Assembly: GCA_033065855.1 (NCBI GenBank)
Contig: JAVXUO010000948.1
Span: 1-64,000, forward strand
DNA from: Escallonia rubra
Taxonomy: Eukaryota; Streptophyta; Magnoliopsida; Escalloniales; Escalloniaceae
DNA length: 64,000 nucleotides
Direction: 5' to 3'
A model generated the notes under the pieces. The model worked only from the letters and a program-made list of their open reading frames with translations, made no database searches and was not told where the DNA came from. Position 1 is the stretch's first letter. Each line of letters begins with the position of its first letter. A program made the translations under genes and the position numbers. Shown here piece after piece: positions 13,493 to 28,224 of the stretch.

Positions 13493-13513
13493 ATGGCTCG
13501 TCTCTCACAGTAG
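13493..13513 (+). promoter_or_regulatory. Candidate uORF (MARLSQ) before SAHH
   Basis: An ATG in strong context (gccATGGc) opens a six-codon frame, MARLSQ, closed by TAG at 13511-13513, 33 bases before the main SAHH start. If transcription begins upstream of 13493, scanning ribosomes would meet it first. The TSS is not known and a TATA-like element near 13466 could place it at about this point, so the uORF may not be in every transcript. Confidence 0.35.
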
Positions 13514-13546
13514 TCCAAACCCTTAGAAAGCTCTAATCTTGCGGCC

Positions 13547-15729
<2,183 letters not shown>

Positions 15730-17012
15730 GAGAGTTGCCGAGATAGAATCCACCCCATATCTATTCAATCAAAGCTATGGTGACGAAGCTTCTACTACGC
15801 CCATCACGTTGTAGAAATAAGAAAATACTGGGATTATCAGGGAATAATGTCTCCAACTATTTAGGATCGTTTGAGACATAGGAAAATATCTCCCGCTTTC
15901 TGGATCCCATGCTCATATCACATTGACCTGTTTTAATAACAGCTTTACGTAATCTTGACTAATATTTCAAAACTATAGGTCTGATGTCATGCCATACTTA
16001 CTCACCACGTTGGCAATTAAGAGTTCAAAATCGGCGAACGCATATGCCAAAAACACCAAAATTTAATGAGGATAATAACATCGAGAAGTTCTTCCTAATC
16101 AGCACTTTTAAGTCATTGCTGTCGTTCGGCAATTTCCTTTTCTGTAGTCACTAGGCTTCCTTCCTTGCCGTCGTTCTTACCCCTAGATGAAGTGATGTCG
16201 TTTTGTGTGTGCACCACGTGCAAATTGCCTATGGTGCACGCAAACTCGATTTTTCCCTTTGTTTATCTCCTCCTCATTCCTACCTGCTACTTCTTGCAAA
16301 ACATAAGTTCTTGAATCTCAAATCTCGATATCGATAGAAAATGATTCTCTTCTATTGCAATTTTGTGCAATCAAAGTTCAGCTTTTTTTCTGTTGGCGGT
16401 TATGGGTACGAAGGTTTCGGGTGTAGTACCGTAAAATTGCATATTTCTGTAACCAAGTTCTCTTACAACAATTGCGTAAAAGTATTTTACTTCTTGAACC
16501 AAATGAAGCTGCAACTGTCGCATTTAAACCTCATTAGCAACAATTTCTCATTCTTTATGATGTATATGCATCAGATCCGTTTCGTTGGTATACGTGAGAA
16601 TTAGTCTCCACAACTCGTACGATGCACCATAACTGTTGCCCGGAGACGTAGAGAGATTTGAGTTCTCGACTCGTATAGTTATGTCACGGTCATTTAATTA
16701 TAATAATCGTGAGTTCTGTTCGTGTTCACTTAGAACTTATTCGGTTAAAGAAACAAAGACTCGTGACCAACTTGTCCCGACTCGTTTCGTTGAAATGAGC
16801 GGTTCAAGCTCGCGTTCACCCGAGTAAAATTCTCTATCGTGTCACAGTACCAAGCTTAACTCAACGAGCCTCTTCACCGGCCCGTTCATTCACTGCCAAG
16901 ATCGACTCCATTATCAAACGAGCTCGAATTTACTCTATTGAAATTGTCGACAGAAGGACTTGCAACATCATATGCATTGAAAGAAGCGAAGCGACGATCG
17001 GGTTCCCAATCC
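15730..17012. other. SAHH 3' flank and UFSP2 5' flank
   Basis: About 1.3 kb without a convincing gene. The first 200-300 bases are probably the SAHH 3'UTR. The segment 16620-16900 has repeated actcgt and gttcac words of the kind found in old plant hAT-like repeats, but I could not find paired ends. The UFSP2 leader and promoter should lie in the last few hundred bases; no clear TATA box was seen. Confidence 0.5.
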
Positions 17013-20000
17013 ATGGACAACGAGAACGATGGCAAAGCAGTCCGAATTCTCTGCCGTAAGCTGGTTCTAATCAACAATGAAACAGGCCTCCAATGGCTCA
17101 TTGGCTCCCCCTTCTTCCCTCCGCTCACGATTGCCTCCACCTTCCGATGCATCCACACCCTTCCCTCCAATCCCCTCTCTCCAGACTTCCCCAAAGAATC
17201 AGGTACCCCCTCTTGTTTCATAATTTCCGCCCCCTTCGACACATAAAAACATTAATCATATCCGTCGTTTTGCCCTAGTTTTGACGTGTTTACTACTGCC
17301 TCCGTTCTATTGAAGTTTTTCACCTTTGCTTTTTGCGAATTTCTGTGATAGATTTTGTAAATATAAATGTTGACTTCGCTCATTGTTTATTCTTGCCAGA
17401 AACAGTATTTATTCAATTTATGATTGCTACTTGAGTTCAAATAAGTGTTTAGTTGTTTGATTTAGATCTTCGATAGTTGAAGGTAATATAAACGGATGGA
17501 GTATGCAGTTACCTTTTTTTTATGCTAATTATACTTGATTTGTCTGAGCAGATGATCTACGTACATTGTTACTAAAAGGATTTGAGGTGATTGGAGCGTT
17601 GATTGCGGGAAATAACCTTCACTTGGAGCAAAATGCTGGTGAGGCTATTGATGCGGTGCGCAAATTGAGGAAGGCTCTATCTAGTGATACTGAAAGTAGG
17701 AATTTGATTGGAGGTGTGGTGGATTGGAATAGGACGGAGGATGTTCGGTTTTTTGTGTCGAGATCTGGGGATACAAGTGGATTGGAGAGTGTTAGTGGAG
17801 TTGCGTATGAAGATGAGGGTGAGAAGTACGTATGGGAGAGAGGTTGTTTGCTTCGGTGTGAGCTGCCGATTAAGTTGCCCCTTTACTATTCTGTAAACAG
17901 TCCAAAAGGTGTGATTTTTTTTCTCTCTTAGTTTGCTTTCGAATGTAATATTATGTCTATTGAGATGCTACGCGCATACAAGTGGAAATGAAATTGCACT
18001 ACTTAATAAGCAAGCACTCGTAACATTGCCACTTAAATTTCTTAAAATTACATGTGCAAAATGTTTGAGATTGGCCATGTTCTGATATCACAGTTCTTAA
18101 GACTTCAACTGAATGGAAGTTGTTTCGCTTTGTGATCGGAATACCATGTATTTTCCAACTTTGAAGAAAATTCTATTTCGTATTATAGGAATTAAATAGA
18201 GAGAATCTGTTCTTCGTTGAAGTCAATGTAACACACGATTAGAAGTTTCTGTTGATTTGCAAGCCACTGACTATGAACAAAAGGAAATACAGTTGAATAT
18301 GTCTCCTCTGAGGCCAGGTGAAAGTCATTGGCTGAACTTGATCTGCATTTTGTCACCCGTAAGTGCCCATAGTTTCACTCTTATAAAAGTAAACTATTTT
18401 AGTAACAAAAATAAATCTTATTGTTTGTAGACAAAGAAAAGGAATGACCAAATTCTTGCAAGGCAGCTTGTATTGTCCAAATATTATTCCACCTTTAGTA
18501 TATTTAGATGTTGGGGGGATACTGCCTGACTGTCACACATGAGAAAACTGAAGAAGAAGATATAATTAACTTCTATTGATGGAAGATCCTCCTTTCCAAG
18601 TAGATTTCTGTCTCTGCTCCTGACTGATAGGTGTTAACCTGGGAACTAAAAAGTGGGAATTAGTACTACATCATGTGTGGATAATGGAACATTACAGCGA
18701 CATGACCTTATTGTTATTTTAGTGAAGTTAGAATGTATCTCTTCTTAACTCGTAGCCTGAAGCAACCATTGATTTCAAAAATGTTTTGCTTTCAGCAAAT
18801 TATCTCACAAAGCTTAAAAATGGCCGTAACAAATATGCATGATTACTCATTGCTGATTACTATCCCTTTTTTTAGCTGAGGATATGTTTACGCGTGCAAC
18901 TGAAGCTGTTGCTGCTAGGTTTAGGGACCCAAAAGTTACGTACATCATGGAAACACTAAACGAACGGCAAACTGAAGCGCCAGAGCCCCTCGTAATTCGA
19001 GGTGGGGATTTGGATTTCCAGGCAGAGCTCTCCAGTGTCAGTTTTTCAAGTGAAACCGATCAAGTACCTGATGTGAAGTCTACGACATGTTCCTACTTTT
19101 GTTCAACTAGGAAAGATACTACGTCTTTTACTTCTGTGGAGGAGGTAAGTTTCATATGAGAACTCTATCATCTGTATTATATTTAAAATTTAGTGTGCTG
19201 TTTAAAATTTTTTATTGGGCCATGATATGCTTTACTTCTACTTTAAATTGTTTAGTGAGCACCGTTTGTAACACTTTCTTTAGAGTGCAGATAAAATACA
19301 AGTCAGTGTTCTGCTCAGTAGATCTGCAAATTCCCTGAAACCTGCAGCGCCTGTTGTCCAATATTTCCCAGGTAGAGAATGCATTGTTCAATAAGCTTCA
19401 AATTTTGTATTTATGTAGGAAATGATAAGGGAACATCACCTGAGATGGTTTGACCATATCCAACATAGGCCTTTTGATGCCCCTATAAGAGGAAGTGATT
19501 TGTGTCAAGTTTATGGGATAAGACGAGGTAGGGATAGACCGAGGATGACTTGGCGAGTAGTAGTAAGAAAACTTGATTATTAGAGAAAAATGTGCTTTGA
19601 GAGGGGGGAATGGAAGAAAAGAATCCATGTAGCCGATCCCAACTAGTTTGGGACAAAGGCTTGGATGATGACAACGATGACTTAGAGTACTCTAACGATA
19701 ATCCTAATACACCTTTTGATCTAGTTGATTTTCTTCAGCTCATCGTAAAAGTAACAGACATGTTTTCCTTGCAGCTATGGAAGAGACTAAACTTCTGGTT
19801 GTAAATTTTAAACTAGAAGTTCTTTGTTATGCGGCAAAGGATCTTCCCCTCAAGTATGCAGTTTCAAAAATAATAATACCTGGCTTAGTTGACCAGTTGT
19901 ATACAATGAAGAACATCATCTCGCCAGAACTGTTGACCCGACATCCACAAGTAAGTTTCCATTTCATTGTTCAGTAGAATAGGTCATTGTACAAATTTGT

Positions 20001-23000
20001 AATTATGAGACTCGCACATGGTATTGCCTTTAGTTGCAGACTAATATATATATGGTGCTTATCGTTTGATAGATCATTTATACTTGTACTCTATGAAACA
20101 AACAAGAAAGGGGATTTTTGATACCGTAGAAACCACTGAATAAATTGATTTATGTCATGAAAGTTAGCTGTGTGACAATAGAACACGCCATTACGGATAT
20201 TGCCTTAATTTTAATTAACTCACTAAATTATGTTGCTTATTGTAACGCGAAAAGTATTAACTTTAAGCCAAGCCTGGGAATTTGTATTTTCTATTCTTCT
20301 TTAGGCTTGGCTCCGGAAATTCTTTAAAGTGATCGTTTTGGGAAGTGACATGATTTTATGGCTCTGCAGCTAAACCAATATCACTTCAATCCTCCTGGGT
20401 TTTTGCATCCAGTTTCCGTCATTTATGAGTTAAACTATGGGGAGACAGAAATCAAGCAAGGTGAGATAAAGTCATATCTTACATGGGCCATGATGTACTT
20501 TCTTAAAACATGTAGTCTGTGTAATTTGAGAATGCTGAACACACGATTCTTTAAAGAAATATATTCTCAATGGTGTGGTCGCCTTTTCAAGGAAGATTCT
20601 TTCTTGTCTGATTAGGAAAAGAAGAAAGCTGCAAAGTTCTTTTGATTCCGTTAGTGGTAGTTCATTTTTAATATGCTCATCTTTTTGATGCCTTAGAAAT
20701 AGATTCCGTTGAAAAGCAAGTAATTTTCAGCCGAATAATTGAGATGTCTTTCAGTAATAGCGCTGAAATCTGGCCTTACTGTTAATCTGGTTTTGACTTT
20801 TATCTTCGTAGACAAATCTTGCCAAAAGTTTACAATTAGACTAACTGGTTTGTAAAGTTTTCACTGGTCGTAACTTCTTACAAAGTTCATAGTGTTTAGT
20901 TCTCAGATTTATACATCTGTGCTCGAGTGATGCGCATCCTCCAGTTTTCTTCTTAGTAGGTAGTTAGGTTAGACTGACTTTGTTCAGATATATAGGTCTC
21001 GCATCATGTGCTTACATTGTAGGGGGATACCAACAACTTGGACTTAAGTGTCCGCCTATCTGGTGTTGATATGGGCCCATTACGTTCTTATAACAAGGGC
21101 ACGAACTCTTTGTGCATATTTCTTAAAGAGTGGAGAATGGAAATTAGTACTAGAGAGACTCTAGGCTGTAGGGAATATAACATGCGTGACTAAGCACATC
21201 CATTCCGGTTGCTCAAATTGTTAGCGCGAGTCAATGGTTGACATGGTTTGCTTTCTATGCAAATATATGGTGGTTAATGATTTTTTTTTAGTCCAAAACA
21301 GAGGTTTCTATAGGAATTGAATACATATTGTACAGTCTTTTGTGGTAAAAGACCTCAGTAAAATTGTTGGAGGCTCATTAAGCATTATGTGGCCATTTGC
21401 AGTTGAAGTTCGAAAATCTCTTCATTTGAGATTGGGTTTACCTTTCGACCGTCCTCTCTTAAGAATTGCAAACGCCATTAATTTGTCTTTGACAAAGAGT
21501 GGCGCAACAAGAAACTCTACACGGAAGGGTAACCATTCAGTCTCATTTGAGCTATATTTTGTACAACCAATGAGCGTTTATGGTTGCCTCACAGCATTGC
21601 TGACATACTGTATGGTAATATCAGGTTCTTCTTTGCTCAAGGATGTACATCTTGGGATTCCGAGCAGTGGGGGTTAGTTGTTTTCATATACTTCTAACTC
21701 CTTTCTTTCTATTTTTTTTTATTTACCATTCCTTTCGATGCCTTTTTCCTGCTTTATCTTAGTTTCTCATGCATTGAGCTCATGATTTTGTGCAGTTTCT
21801 GGTGGTGTTGTTTCTCTGATTCAAGGTTCTTATGAGTACCATCATTACCTTCAAGATGGTTTTGATGACTCGGTAAAATTCTTTCTTCCTACATCATGTT
21901 CATTTTGATATGTTCTTAGAGTTCAAGCTAACCTGAGATAGCAATTTGACTTGAAATTTATACTATTTTATTCCTGATTTTTTAATGACCAAAGATCCAA
22001 ATCCTTCACTTTTTATTGGCAATTTAAACCTTAAAGTATGCAGATCTTTGTCAGTAGCCTAAGTTCAGGCTGACGAACCAAGAAAAGGAAAATCTCCTAA
22101 ATTTAGTTTTTTAAATCCTGCACCATTCTGCACTCAAGACCAAAATTTTTACTTGCAAAGTAGTCCAAAATCTAATCTCTGTCCAATTTAACCGTGAAGT
22201 TATCGTGTTCACCAATTCAGCGGTATGATTTGTCATTTACATTCCGAGGTAATGACTTGGGACTCAACATGGATAGCCATATGGCAAAAAGCGGACACAC
22301 GTGGACAACAATATCAACTTATTAGTCTCCAATTTTTCTTTTCACCAAACCGCAACCTGAGAACCACCATTTCCGCTCACCCACCAGTAAATCCCTGCCA
22401 CCTCTTTCAGCCATCACCACGTCTCCTCCCCACTTTGCCTATTGGCAAATTAGCCAACTTTGGTACCGGATCAACAAACATTGGTGGAGGGGATTTAGGT
22501 TTTTTGGGAGGTCATGCTCTCGAAATGAGGAGGGATCAATTAACTCTTATAGCTGGAAGGAGGGGCGAAATGGCATTTAGGACATCGAGGGCAATGTGGA
22601 AGAGTTGTCGATGATGGTGAACAAAACTGATTCTGGTTGGGGATTTCAGATATGGGAAGGGTCATGCAACGGAGTAGTGGCGCTGAGGGGGGAGGTGGCG
22701 GCAAGGTTTTGGATGCGGGGCAGCTGCAGTTGTGGTCAGGTGAGATGATCTTGCCTGGGACTATGTCCTTGGCCGAGGAGTCAGATGGGGAGTGAAAGGG
22801 TAAGGTGATGATGGTGGAGAAACAATGGTGATTGATGGAGGTGGTGAGGTTGGGTGTGGGAGATGACAGTGGTTTAGCAGCAGTGGTGCCAGTGGATCTA
22901 AGAGAAAGAGAAGAGACAAGAGTGATAATTTGTTCCCAGAAAGTGTAAAGACAGAAACTAACAGAAAATAGGTAAGATTTCTCCTTTTTGCTCCTGGAAC

Positions 23001-24571
23001 ATGGCCATCTAATGTCTAAAATTGGGAGGAAGTCGAGTTATGGACTATTTTTGCAACTGAAAGTAGAATTACAGGGATTTATTGGTTAAGTTTGGTTGTG
23101 CAAGGGCTTGAGTGCAATTCTGTACATAATTCAAGGAACAATTTATTTAGTAACCCTAATTCTTTTGAACCAGGGTTTGCATAGTAAGGCCAGTTTTATG
23201 GATGTGGTTCCTCGTCTTTCTCGTCGTTTATTTACCCTTTTTCCTCGCGTGCAAATGTTTTTTGGTAAATGTGTAATGTACTTTTGTTGAATAGCATTAG
23301 ACCGGCATCAAATGTCTCCAGTCATTAGATGACTTCCTGTTGCAATTCTGATTATCAATCATTATATCTCATTTTCTAGGGCTGGGGATGTGCTTACCGC
23401 TCTCTGCAGACTATCATTTCATGGTTTAGGCTTCAACACTACACTTCCATTGACGTTCCTTCACACAGGTATATGATAATTCTCCAAAAAATTGCTTAAG
23501 CGACACTATAAAAAGGCAAAACAATTTTTTTCTTTTATAGCATCTTTCTGCAGTAGAATAACCCACCATCTCTAAAAGGTCTGCATATCAACTCTTTTTT
23601 GTTACACCTTGCTTACTGTACCATCTGAACTGTGATTCACATTTTATCGCTTTGTTTTGTGCCATTCTTAAGCTCGCTGAAATGAACAATTCCTCAAGGG
23701 TTTAATTTAGTGGTGTTAGAAAATTAGCTTCTTTATCCTTACCAGTGACGCCTAAAAACCCAAGTGCATTGTTTCAGGGAAATACAGCAGTCGCTCGTAG
23801 AAATTGGTGACAAAGATCCTTCATTTACAGGCTCTCATGACTGGATTGGTGCCATTGAGTTGAGTTTTGTTTTAGACAAACTCCTTGGGGTAAGTAATGC
23901 TATTAAAAGTGTCGTTCTTAAGTTCTTATGAACGAGAAATGTGTCATTTCTCAAAACTCTTTCCATTGGTAGATTTTATCATCTAAATGCTCTAATTGGC
24001 TGTTAAGTTATCATCTTAGCTAATATTGTGGACATCCGTTGAGCAGGTCAGTTGCAAAATTATAAATGTCAGATCCGGAGACGAACTTCCTGAGAAATGT
24101 CGAGAGCTTGCCTTGCATTTTGAGAACCAAGGAACTCCCATCATGATCGGTCAGCAAAGTGCATTTAACCATTTCTTTAGTTGTACATCATGATCGCGTG
24201 GTTTGAATGTGAAAAGGGAGTCGCTTTGTCTTGAATTTTTTTTTGCTTCGGTAGCATGTCACTGTATGAGAAAAACAAAACTAAACAGAACAAAGCACCT
24301 GTAGAAGACCTCGAGCCTTACCTCTTGGTTTCTGCATGCAGGTGGTGGTGTTCTCGCATATACCCTTTTAGGAGTTGATTTCAATGAAAGCAGTGGAGAT
24401 TGCGCATTTCTTATACTCGATCCTCACTACACTGGTAACGATGAGCTCAAGAAAATAGTGAATGGTGGATGGTGTGGCTGGAAAAAGGCTGTTGATAGCA
24501 AGGGGAAGCATTTCTTCTTGCACGATAAGTTCTATAATCTTCTCTTGCCACAGAGGCCAAACATGGTCTGA
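17013..24571 (+). CDS. UFSP2: UFM1-specific protease 2 (UfSP2), 13 exons
   Basis: Cysteine protease that matures the ubiquitin-like modifier UFM1 and removes it from substrates; ufmylation serves ER and ribosome homeostasis. Exons: 17013-17202, 17552-17908, 18876-19144, 19284-19371, 19775-19950, 20370-20460, 21403-21528, 21625-21672, 21796-21872, 23380-23468, 23778-23889, 24047-24149, 24342-24571. All are GT-AG with consistent phases, giving 651 residues (the Arabidopsis protein is about 645). Catalytic Cys lies in [15 protein letters not shown] (exon 10), and the Asp/His pair in LDPHYTG (exon 13), followed by [10 protein letters not shown] and the terminal LLPQRPNMV. The N-terminal half ([31 protein letters not shown]) is the plant UfSP2 extension. 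MDNENDG was chosen as start because the conserved part begins about 20 residues later. Introns 4 and 9 carry transposon remnants. Confidence 0.94.
19419..19682 (+). mobile_element. RTE-type LINE, 5'-truncated 3' tail, in UFSP2 intron 4
   Basis: The plus strand encodes the C-terminus of an RTE-clade reverse transcriptase: [16 protein letters not shown], then GRDRPRMTW and [11 protein letters not shown]. It ends in the gatgatgacaacgatgac microsatellite-like tail typical of plant RTE elements. Only about 265 bp remain; the rest was lost by 5' truncation. In-frame stops and frame changes show it is dead. It sits in the same orientation as UFSP2, between exons 4 and 5. Confidence 0.8.
22115..23125. 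mobile_element. Possible MULE-like element in UFSP2 intron 9
   Basis: The 1.5-kb intron 21873-23379 contains a block with inverted, partly matching ends. Left: tctgcactcaagacc, then acttgcaaagtagtcc and tctctgtccaattt. Right, read in reverse complement: attgcactcaagccc, then agttgcaaaaatagtcc and ttcctcccaattt. Between them lies a GC- and purine-rich stretch (about 22640-22930) unlike the AT-rich intron. Ends and target duplication could not be fixed to the base; boundaries are approximate. Confidence 0.42.
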
Positions 24572-26696
24572 TTTAGGAAGGTGACTGAAAGTAGTCACCA
24601 AAATACAATAGAGAACAGCTTTCTAAGCAAGTTCTTAGTTGGGAATCTTTAAATAGAAATTAGAATGCCAAGTTGGCCCGGAGCTACTCATGCGAAACAC
24701 CGTTTCTTTTGACTACAGACATAGCATCTCCCTCTTTTCTTACTCACTACCTGTGGGCAGTCCCCCAAACATTTTAGTACTCGAGCGGATGTAATGAGTA
24801 TGTAACTCTGATTTTTGGATGGAGAATTCATCAATCGGAAATGAGGTTCTTTGGGGTTTTTTTTTTTAATTTTCGTTCTTGGTGGTGATCACTTAGGAAG
24901 GAAATTGCCACTGCTAAGCGGCTTTGGCTTTTGCCAGAGTAGTTTCAACTACTCATTATTGTACCTCATAAAGCTGTTTGTATTGTATTAGAAGTCCAAC
25001 AACCAAGCTTAATCTTATTTGTCTTGCGAGCAATTTGATTTTGGTAAGAAAAAAAACTTGAGATAAACCTGTCGGCAGTTCACCCTTTTTTCCAGTGATT
25101 CGCCGGCTTCTTCTGCTCCCTTGACCTTTTAGCACGATTTTACGCTAGAATTCGCCACATCAACGCTGACGAACGTATAGAAAATTTCGGCGATCAGAGA
25201 AAAATCTATTCGTGGGGAAGAGTTTGAAAGAAACTCCACATCTTCTAGAACGTCATGCATAGAGCAAGAAGAATTGAAGCGTAATGAGCTAAGCCGCTAA
25301 ACTATGAATTCAATGCTCTCCGTCTGATTTTTACTCGTCCACACTCCCATTTTTGTTCTTCATCTTGCACTCAAAACTTACTTTGCTCTCAAAAGTGTCT
25401 CATGTAACTTTAAGACGAGTATTAGACAGCCAAATGCTAGGTGACTAGAATAGGTTAATCAAATCTTTGTTCATAATCCTTACTCGCTCTTTTGCTTTTA
25501 ATCTTAGCTCTAACTCCCGCTTTTGCTCTGTGTTTTCACGTTCTGATTACTAAACAAATGTCAACTTTGTCTGTTCTTATGCTTCCGTTTTCGTTCTCGC
25601 TCACTCTTGTTCTAGAATGACAACTGAATATTTGCAAAACTACGAAAACTCGATCAATCAACAACTGAATTTGGTGCTTGAGTACCGTTGTTTACCTTCT
25701 CCCTAATCCTTAATCCACTCAATGACACCCAAGTGGGTCTGAGTAACATTTGGGTGCGTTATGGGTAAGTTTTTTTTAACTTGCAAAAAAATTGCCAAAG
25801 AATGCAACTGTGGGGAAGGTTTGGAGGGTCTTGTAAAATAGAGGGAAAAAAGTGTGTGGATGTGATAGGTAAGGAGGGTCTTGTGATAGTCCTGCTCGGC
25901 CATTGCATGGGCCGGAGATATGTGGATTGTGGGCGTGCCCCAGAGGGTAAATATGTAATTTGGGGTTCTGGACTTCTCCTGTTTGTTTATGTTGTACTTT
26001 AGTGTTGAGAGAGAGAGAGAGTGCAAATCTTGAAGTAAAGGTTTTAAGTTGCAAACTATTGATGAACACTGAATCACAAATTGGTTATACTTTGAGATCG
26101 TTGCCAAATCGGTGAGTCACAATAAAATCAGCTCACATTAGGATTATTTGTCAACGATTGATCAAATATGATAGATTCACATAAATATGTTTCGCGTGTA
26201 TTTGTTTTCTTTGTCTGTTATTCAAAATTTTAATCATCTTTGTTACGTTAATGCATAAAAATAATTCTCGTCGATTCAAGAAAAGGGTGCAAAATGGCTT
26301 AAGATTCATACTTGATCGCTTATTTTCATGTGAGTCTCGATGGTTAATCATACTCCTTTTATCTATGGCACTGCAAACTTGCGGTATATTGGTTTGAGCC
26401 ATCAAGGGGCAGTCGGTGGTAAATTTGATGACAACAAACTGGATTTCTCATGGGGCTGATTATGGCATCGGATAAGGAGAAAGGACAATTAGAAAATTTT
26501 ACGACCCCCATTTTTCTCCACGGAATAATTTAAAGAAAAAGTTGCAAGCACATAATTTTTGCCCTCACATTTGAAGAGCCTAATTTTGCAAGTATAATCA
26601 CCAATCCCAAGAATCATCTGTCACCATTCATCTTCACGTGTATGTTTAATTGTAAAAGCATAAGAGAAAAGATAAATAGTCCCTTCATCTTATTTA
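24572..26696. other. UFSP2 3' flank and intergenic DNA
   Basis: About 2.1 kb with no gene I can support. The first 400 bases are probably UFSP2 3'UTR. A (GA)n run of 15 bases lies at 26007-26021. The part 25740-26000 is more G-rich than its surroundings, but its frames have no recognisable protein. Confidence 0.5.
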
Positions 26697-27160
26697 GGCC
26701 CTGTTTGACATGACTTTTTTTTCCAGTTTTAGAAACTCGAAAAAAAAAGTTGTGTTTGGTAACCATTTTTTTTTTCTTCAGTTTTAAAAACCAATTTGTA
26801 AATTAAGGCTTCTTTAAAAAACTAAAAAAATGAGTTTTGATTTTCAGTTTTGGTTTTTTTTTTTTTTTTTGAAACCACCACCTCGACCCTCCCATCGCCG
26901 GTGACTGCCGGCGACCACCGTCGGCAGCCACCGCTGGCCACCACCACCGTCGGCCACCGCCACGCCCCACTGCAAACCACCACAAAAAAGAAATTCAAAA
27001 TAAAAACTGGGTAATAAAAAATAAAAAAAAAACTCAAAATAAAAACTGGGTTAATAAACACCCACCAATTTTTGTAAAAAAAAATAAAAAAAATTAAACT
27101 GCTATTTATTATTATTATTTTTTTGAAACTGAAAAAAAAATTATTGTCAAACAGAACCTA
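26697..27160. mobile_element. MITE-like element A with CTGTTTGAC ends
   Basis: The left end ggccctgtttgacatga and the right end (reverse complement taggttctgtttgacaat) form inverted repeats, followed on both sides by T/A-rich runs and cagttttraaa. A short GC-rich core (about 26876-26990) of CCACC/GCCGGC units lies between. It shares this plan, and words such as caccacaaaaaa and aaacacccac, with element B at 27457-28222. Superfamily is unclear (hAT- or Harbinger-like); no clean target duplication found. Confidence 0.6.
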
Positions 27161-27321
27161 GTTTTTTGCGTTCGACTTTTTTGTAACTTCTTAAAATACA
27201 TTTAGTAAAACGTAAACGTTCACTTAATTCAATATTTTTATCACAATTATTGCTATTTATATTCGATTCAACATTTACGTGCAGTAAAATTATCTAAGGG
27301 GGGTAAAACTAGAACCTAAAG

Positions 27322-27393
27322 CGACCAAATTATGCACTTGGCTTTGTACTCGTACTGGTGCCTAGTTTTGCTTGCTTGCTTAGTTGCATTCAG
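27322..27393. repeat. 72-bp direct repeat, copy 1
   Basis: Matches 28225-28296 over 72 bases without gaps at 64 positions (89%). Both begin cgaccaawttatgcac and end gttgcattcag. The two copies bracket element B and the second lies 51 bp before the PPR start codon, so this looks like a duplicated piece of the PPR promoter or leader. Confidence 0.85.
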
Positions 27394-27456
27394 CCTCCTA
27401 TATAATACTCCGTACTAAATCTGATTCGTTAATATGCATAGACGATGAACATCTAA

Positions 27457-28222
27457 GGGGCCGTTTGACAGGGGTTTTTTTTGCTCTTTTTTTTTTCAGT
27501 TTTGAAAATTGGAAAAAATTAGGAGTGTTTGGTACCACTTTTTTTTTCAATTTAAAAAGTGGCTTTTTAAATTGTAGAGTAAAAAAAAAAAAAGAGGAAA
27601 AAGCTTTTTTTCGTTTTCACTTTAAATTTTTTTTTGAGACCTCCACCACAACTCACCCACCGCCGGTAGCCACCGCCCTGCAGCCACCTCCGGCCGCCGG
27701 CAACCACCACCAGGTGGCGGTGGCCACGCCCGACAGCCACCTCCGGCCGCCGGCAACCACCACCGGGCGGCAGCCACCTCTGGCCACCACCGCCGACAGT
27801 CACCTCCGACAGCCACCGCCGCCCGATAGCCATCTCCACCGCCGGCAACCACCACCGGGCGGCAGGTGGCCTCTGGCCACCGCCGCCCGACAGCCACTGT
27901 CGCCCGCCGACAACCACCACCGTCGGCATCCACCATCTCCGGCCGCCGGCAGCCACCTCCGGCCACCACTCCGGCAACCACCGCCGGCAACAACCACCGC
28001 CGGCCACCACCACCGTCGACCACCGCTATTCCCCACCATCGCCACCGCAAATCACCACAAAAAAAAAAGTCAAAATAAAAAGGGTTACCAAACACAAAAA
28101 ATAAAAAAAAAAGTTTATCAAACACCCACTTGTTTTTGTAAAAAAAAAAAATTTAAACTGCTCTTTAAAAATTGCACTTTAAAACTGAAGACAAAAAAAA
28201 AAAAGCTATGTCAAACAGAAGA
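27457..28222. mobile_element. MITE-like element B with GC-rich minisatellite core
   Basis: The ends ggggccgtttgaca (left) and, reverse-complemented, tcttctgtttgacat (right) are inverted repeats like those of element A. The core, about 27640-28060, is a GC-rich minisatellite of degenerate units built from gccggcaaccaccacc and gcagccacctc. Long frames on both strands across it are simple-sequence translations (H, P, R and T rich, or G, W and V rich), not genes. It lies about 125 bp upstream of the PPR start codon. Confidence 0.65.
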
Positions 28223-28224
28223 CT

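Larger units (their letters stand above)
7451..13546. other. Intergenic region between the STICHEL-like and SAHH genes
   Basis: About 6 kb without a convincing gene. It holds a Stowaway MITE (8134-8503), three G-boxes (9631-9695), a two-unit tandem repeat (10866-11110) and a CCACC-rich low-complexity stretch (about 12150-12490). The segment 9240-9560 repeats words such as gagcctga and ctcgttcat and may be an old transposon. The segment 10380-12000 is AT-rich and unclassified. The last few hundred bases should contain the SAHH promoter. A TATA-like tttattta lies near 13466. Confidence 0.6.

Noticed and set aside
16620-16900. hAT-like text (gttcac, actcgt words) between SAHH and UFSP2
   Set aside because: No paired termini or flanking duplication could be located.
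18220-18340. Extra UFSP2 exon between exons 2 and 3
   Set aside because: The phase-1 G at 17908 joins directly to CT at 18876 to give Ala in a conserved segment, so no extra exon is needed.
25703-26107. 134-codon minus-strand frame
   Set aside because: No homology recognised, low complexity in part, and no splice or promoter context.
27567-28125. Long open frames on both strands (up to 167 codons) in 27.5-28.1 kb
   Set aside because: They translate a GC-rich minisatellite into low-complexity H/P/R/T or G/W/V strings inside a MITE-like element. No domain and no codon bias.
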